Source: CAYLLN01 sp040901775
Lineage (GTDB): Bacteria; Planctomycetota; Planctomycetia; Pirellulales; Pirellulaceae
Direction: 5' to 3'
DNA length: 13,316 bases
NCBI GenBank assembly: GCA_040901775.1
Contig: JBBDYF010000269.1
Location: 1 to 13,316, forward strand
Of this stretch, positions 13,272-13,316 are shown one piece after another (the stretch's first letter is position 1; every line of letters starts with the position of its first letter). The notes under the pieces were generated by a model. It worked only from the letters and a program-made list of their open reading frames with translations. It made no database searches and was not told the origin of the DNA. Both the position numbers and the translations under genes were made by a program.

Positions 13272-13316
13272 GCCGACAGGATTTCGGCCGGCAGCGCCGC
13301 CCCGGCTCGCTGCCGG
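13272..13316. repeat. two adjacent inverted repeats at the right edge
   Basis: GCCGA/TCGGC (13272-13276 with 13284-13288, seven-base loop) is followed at once by a perfect nine-base stem, CCGGCAGCG with CGCTGCCGG (13288-13296 and 13308-13316, eleven-base loop). The window ends on the last base of the second stem, so the element may continue. Confidence 0.6.

Overview
The window looks like a chromosomal segment of a GC-rich Planctomycetota bacterium, probably Pirellulales-like. The evidence is high GC, mostly weak or absent Shine-Dalgarno sites, a Tat-exported amidohydrolase, a small secreted protein ending in the planctomycete-type Tyr-Gly-Tyr-Phe-Gly / His-Trp-Ser-Arg-His-Phe-Gly pattern, and short secreted proteins of families I associate with that phylum. 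The phylum call is inference from protein style; no rRNA gene is present.

Left part, plus strand. A 400-bp leader region without a convincing gene (1-399) precedes a Tat-exported amidohydrolase (400-1383). A large soluble hybrid histidine kinase (1454-4507) follows; it has four PAS domains, two of which are an exact 360-bp tandem copy. Its stop codon overlaps the start of a response regulator fused to a PP2C/SpoIIE-type phosphatase (4504-5742). These two form a signalling operon that probably ends in partner-switching control of a sigma factor or another STAS-domain target, but no STAS protein or anti-sigma kinase lies in the window. A membrane family 2 glycosyltransferase (5813-6985) closes this run and is followed by a hairpin.

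Middle. At 7150-7787 lies what I read as the scar of a type II restriction-modification system. The N-terminal third of a DNA methyltransferase, up to motif I, runs out of frame into the C-terminal third of an AvaI/BsoBI-like endonuclease that still carries its Glu-X-Lys motif. The rest of both genes is deleted. On the minus strand follow the N-formylmethionine pair: peptide deformylase (def, 8960-9541) upstream of methionyl-tRNA formyltransferase (fmt, 7831-8862). Heptameric short tandem repeats lie on both sides of def.

Right part. Divergent from def are two overlapping plus-strand genes for exported proteins of unknown function (9733-10413 and 10413-10940); the second has a Cys cluster. 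Converging on them, on the minus strand, are a small secreted protein (12928-13182), thymidylate kinase (tmk, 12185-12823) and DNA polymerase III delta-prime (holB, 11063-12115). The tmk-holB pairing is common in bacteria. The gap between tmk and holB holds two palindromes with GNRA-type loops in opposite orientation, one of which supplies the tmk stop codon.

Most of the window is housekeeping and signalling. The points most worth a second look are the restriction-modification scar, the homogenised PAS duplication, and the two families of small intergenic repeats that intrude into gene ends.
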